Of a DNA stretch of 7,217 nt, positions 4,782 through 7,217 are shown one piece after another. This stretch comes from Sedimentisphaerales bacterium (GTDB lineage: Bacteria; Planctomycetota; Phycisphaerae; Sedimentisphaerales; SG8-4), in assembly GCA_016932895.1 (NCBI GenBank), contig JAFGCA010000091.1:1-7217 (forward strand), given 5' to 3'. Every line of letters starts with the position of its first letter. Within the stretch, counting starts at the first letter, position 1. The translations under genes were made by a program, and so were the position numbers. The notes beneath the pieces were generated by a model that searched no databases, was not told the origin of the DNA, and worked only from the letters and a program-made list of their open reading frames with translations.

Positions 4782-7217
4782 ATGACTCGGTTGACAACCA
4801 TCTTCCTGGTGCAAGCGGTGGCGATTTCGGCAGCGACGGCAGGCCTGCCCGCGCCCAGGGCCGGTGTGCGGGTTGCCAACCTGCGCTGCGAATATCTTCG
4901 TGACCCGATCGGCATCGACGTGGAGCGCCCCCGCCTGAGCTGGAAGCTCGAATCGCGCCGGCGCGGACAGAAGCAAACGGCCTACCAGATCCTGGTCGCC
5001 GGCGACCGAGAGGTCCTGAACGACGACCGGGCCGACCTTTGGGACACAGGCAAGGTCGATTCCGAGAAGTCCATTCACATCGAGTATGCCGGCCGGGAGC
5101 TTACCTCGCGGACGCGCTGCTACTGGAAGGTTCGCATCTGGGACAAGGATGGCAAGCCCAGCGCGTTTAGCGACGTGGCCGTATGGGAGATGGGCCTGCT
5201 GACGCCGGGCGACTGGGAAGCGCGGTGGATCAGCGCCCCGGGGCCGGATGACAACTCCGTGCAACCGGCACCGCTGTTTCGCAAATCGTTTCTCTTGTCC
5301 CAGCGCCCGCGGCAGGCGCGCGTTTACATTTGCGGCCTCGGCTATCACGAGCTGCGTCTTAACGGCGAAAAGGTCGGCGACCACGTCCTCGATCCGGCCT
5401 TTACCCGCTACGACCGGCGCGTCCTTTACACCACGTACGATGTCACCGACCAACTGGAGAAAGGCTGGAACGCCCTGGGCGTGATCCTGGGCAACGGATG
5501 GTACAACATGCACACGCGCGCCGTCTGGAACTTCGACAAAGCCCCCTGGCGCGACCGGCCCGTGCTGCTGTGTCAGCTTGAGATCACGTTGGGCGACGGC
5601 TCGAAAAGAGTCCTCGCCACGGACGGCACGTGGCGTGTCTCAACGGGCCCTATCGTGTTCGACAGCATCCGCAACGGGGAGATCTACGACGCGCGGCTGG
5701 AGAAAGAAGGATGGGATACGGCCGACTGCAACGATGCCGACTGGCCGCTGGCCGCGATCGATGCGGGGCCGAAAGGCAGGCTCACGGCCCAGATGATGCC
5801 CCCCATCAAGGTCACGCAGACGATCGAGCCGGTGAAGGTGACCGAACCGAACGACGGCGTCTACGTTTTCGATATAGGTCAGAACATGGCGGGCCGGGCC
5901 CGGCTCAAGGTCTCCGGGCCGGCCGGTACAAAAATCGTCATGAAATACGGCGAACGCCTCCATGACGACGGCACCGTCGATCAGCAGGAGATCGGCCAGC
6001 ACATCAAGTCCGGCCAACCCCAAACCGACACCTACATTCTCAAGGGCCAGCGCACGGAAACCTGGGAGCCGCGCTTTGTCTATCATGGCTTTCAGTACGT
6101 CGAGGTGACGGGCCTGCCCGGCAAACCCGACCGCACGACGCTGCAAGGCCGGGTCGTGCACACTGCGTTCGAGAAGGCCGGAACCTTCGCCTGTTCCAAC
6201 GAGCTGTTCAATCGGATTCAAAGGAACACGCTCTGGGCCTACGTCAGCAACTTCCATGGCTACCCCACCGACTGCCCGCACCGCGAAAAGAACGGCTGGA
6301 CGGGCGACGCCCACTTGGCCGCCGAAACGGGGCTCTACAATTTCGATTCCGCCTCGGCCTACGCCAAGTGGATGGGCGACTTCAAGGACGAGCAGCGCGA
6401 CAGCGGCGAGCTGCCCGGCATCGTTCCCACCAGCGGCTGGGGCTATCACTGGGGCAACGGACCGGCCTGGGACAGCGCCTACATCCTGATCCCCTGGTAC
6501 CTGTACGAATACTGCGGTGACACCGGTGTCCTGGCCGAGCATTACGACCGGCTCAAACGCTACGTGGACTACCTCACGACCAAGGCCGAGGACCACATCG
6601 TTTCCATCGGCCTGGGCGACTGGGCGCCGGCCAAATCGAAGACACCGGAGAAAGTCACCTCGACGGGCTATTATTATCGCGACGCTCTGATCGTGGCGCA
6701 GATCGCCCGGCTCCTGGGCAAGAGCGACGACGCGCGCAAGTACGGCGAACTGGCCATGCGAATTCGAGATGCGTTCAACAAGACGTTCTACAACGCCAGG
6801 ACGGGTCTCTACGAGGGCGGCACACAGACGGCTCTGAGCTGCGCGCTGTATCATGGGTTGGTCCCGCCGCAGGAGCAGGAAAAGGTCGTCCGCAATCTCG
6901 TCGCCATGATCGAGAAGAACGACGGACATCTCGACGCCGGCATCCTGGGGACCAAGTATCTCATCGATTCCCTGACCGCGCACGGCCGGGCCGACGTCGT
7001 CTATGAGATGGCCACCCGCACGACCTACCCAAGCTGGGGACGCTGGCTCGAACAGGGCGCGACCACGCTCTGGGAGCAGTGGGACGGCAACGCCTCCCGC
7101 AATCACATCATGTTCGGGCACGTCAGCGCCTGGTTCTACCAGACGTTGGCCGGTATTCGGCTCGATCCCGAGGCGGTCGCGTTCAAGCGAATCGTCATCA
7201 AGCCCCAACTGCTGGGC
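4782..7217 (+). CDS. Secreted GH78 alpha-L-rhamnosidase, copy 2 (3' truncated)
   Basis: The frame runs open for 812 codons to the right edge. About 100 or more residues of the C-terminal beta domain should lie beyond. The signal peptide is clear: Arg3, hydrophobic 'LTTIFLVQAVAISAA', and an 'ATA' cleavage site after about residue 20. Domains in order: Ig-like at about 30-150; rhamnosidase N domain at about 164-330; concanavalin-like domain at about 345-460 ('FDIGQNMAGRARL'); (alpha/alpha)6 barrel at about 468-785; start of the C-terminal domain ('AGIRLDPEAVAFKRIVIKPQ'). The full GH78 signature is present: 'DCPHREKNGWTGD' with Asp497, Glu502 (acid), Trp506 and Asp509; 'GPAWDSA' with Asp564; 'GLGDW' at 610-614; and 'TTLWEQWDG' with Glu765 (base) and Asp768. 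It should act outside the cytoplasm on rhamnose-bearing glycans or glycosides. The aglycone cannot be read from the sequence. It is a tandem paralogue of the gene before it. Confidence 0.93.
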   Translation, partial: MTRLTTIFLVQAVAISAATAGLPAPRAGVRVANLRCEYLRDPIGIDVERPRLSWKLESRRRGQKQTAYQILVAGDREVLNDDRADLWDTGKVDSEKSIHIEYAGRELTSRTRCYWKVRIWDKDGKPSAFSDVAVWEMGLLTPGDWEARWISAPGPDDNSVQPAPLFRKSFLLSQRPRQARVYICGLGYHELRLNGEKVGDHVLDPAFTRYDRRVLYTTYDVTDQLEKGWNALGVILGNGWYNMHTRAVWNFDKAPWRDRPVLLCQLEITLGDGSKRVLATDGTWRVSTGPIVFDSIRNGEIYDARLEKEGWDTADCNDADWPLAAIDAGPKGRLTAQMMPPIKVTQTIEPVKVTEPNDGVYVFDIGQNMAGRARLKVSGPAGTKIVMKYGERLHDDGTVDQQEIGQHIKSGQPQTDTYILKGQRTETWEPRFVYHGFQYVEVTGLPGKPDRTTLQGRVVHTAFEKAGTFACSNELFNRIQRNTLWAYVSNFHGYPTDCPHREKNGWTGDAHLAAETGLYNFDSASAYAKWMGDFKDEQRDSGELPGIVPTSGWGYHWGNGPAWDSAYILIPWYLYEYCGDTGVLAEHYDRLKRYVDYLTTKAEDHIVSIGLGDWAPAKSKTPEKVTSTGYYYRDALIVAQIARLLGKSDDARKYGELAMRIRDAFNKTFYNARTGLYEGGTQTALSCALYHGLVPPQEQEKVVRNLVAMIEKNDGHLDAGILGTKYLIDSLTAHGRADVVYEMATRTTYPSWGRWLEQGATTLWEQWDGNASRNHIMFGHVSAWFYQTLAGIRLDPEAVAFKRIVIKPQLLG

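Noticed and set aside
4629..5513. 294-codon open frame on the minus strand spanning the gap between the GH78 genes
   Set aside because: Most of it is antisense to copy 2, and it has no recognisable motif.
5640..7208. 522-codon open frame on the minus strand
   Set aside because: It is antisense to the second GH78 gene with no domain, signal or ribosome binding site. It is a composition artefact.

Overview
The window is a GC-rich stretch, roughly 60% G+C by eye, with all four genes on the + strand. The strong G/C bias at third codon positions throws long spurious open frames on the other strand. The protein families and their style suggest a polysaccharide-degrading bacterium, most likely a member of the Planctomycetota (for example a Phycisphaerae-like lineage). 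The oxidoreductase C-terminus matches the 'NRLL...R.PWRL' ending I know from that group's many Gfo/Idh/MocA paralogues, and secreted GH78 enzymes in arrays fit too. This taxonomic call is an inference, because there is no rRNA or marker gene here.

Layout: (1) positions 2-745 hold the C-terminal part of a Gfo/Idh/MocA-type sugar oxidoreductase, cut by the left edge. (2) Positions 746-875 are an intergenic stretch with a strong hairpin, a competing second hairpin, and a good sigma-70-like promoter very close to the next start. (3) Positions 876-1697 encode a secreted PAP2-type acid phosphatase with two irregular motifs. (4) Positions 1698-1866 are a leader with a weak promoter candidate and three TCGAAC repeats that can compete for one complementary element. 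(5) Positions 1867-4680 encode a complete secreted GH78 alpha-L-rhamnosidase-like enzyme (937 aa). (6) A 101-bp gap ends in a strong ribosome binding site. (7) Positions 4782-7217 encode a second, paralogous GH78 enzyme, cut by the right edge inside its C-terminal domain.

How the genes may work together: the two GH78 enzymes are exported and should remove terminal alpha-L-rhamnose from a rhamnose-containing glycan or glycoside. The oxidoreductase could act on a released sugar or sugar derivative in the cytoplasm. The phosphatase shows no obvious link to rhamnose and may be an unrelated neighbour. It has its own promoter candidate.

I see no mobile element, CRISPR array, RNA gene or defence system, and nothing here proves a new biological system. 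The most interesting points are: the first GH78 paralogue keeps the catalytic carboxylates but has lost several pocket residues that the second keeps; the two copies are much more alike in their N-terminal domain than in their catalytic domain; the PAP2 motifs are irregular; and both intergenic regions offer alternative RNA pairings.
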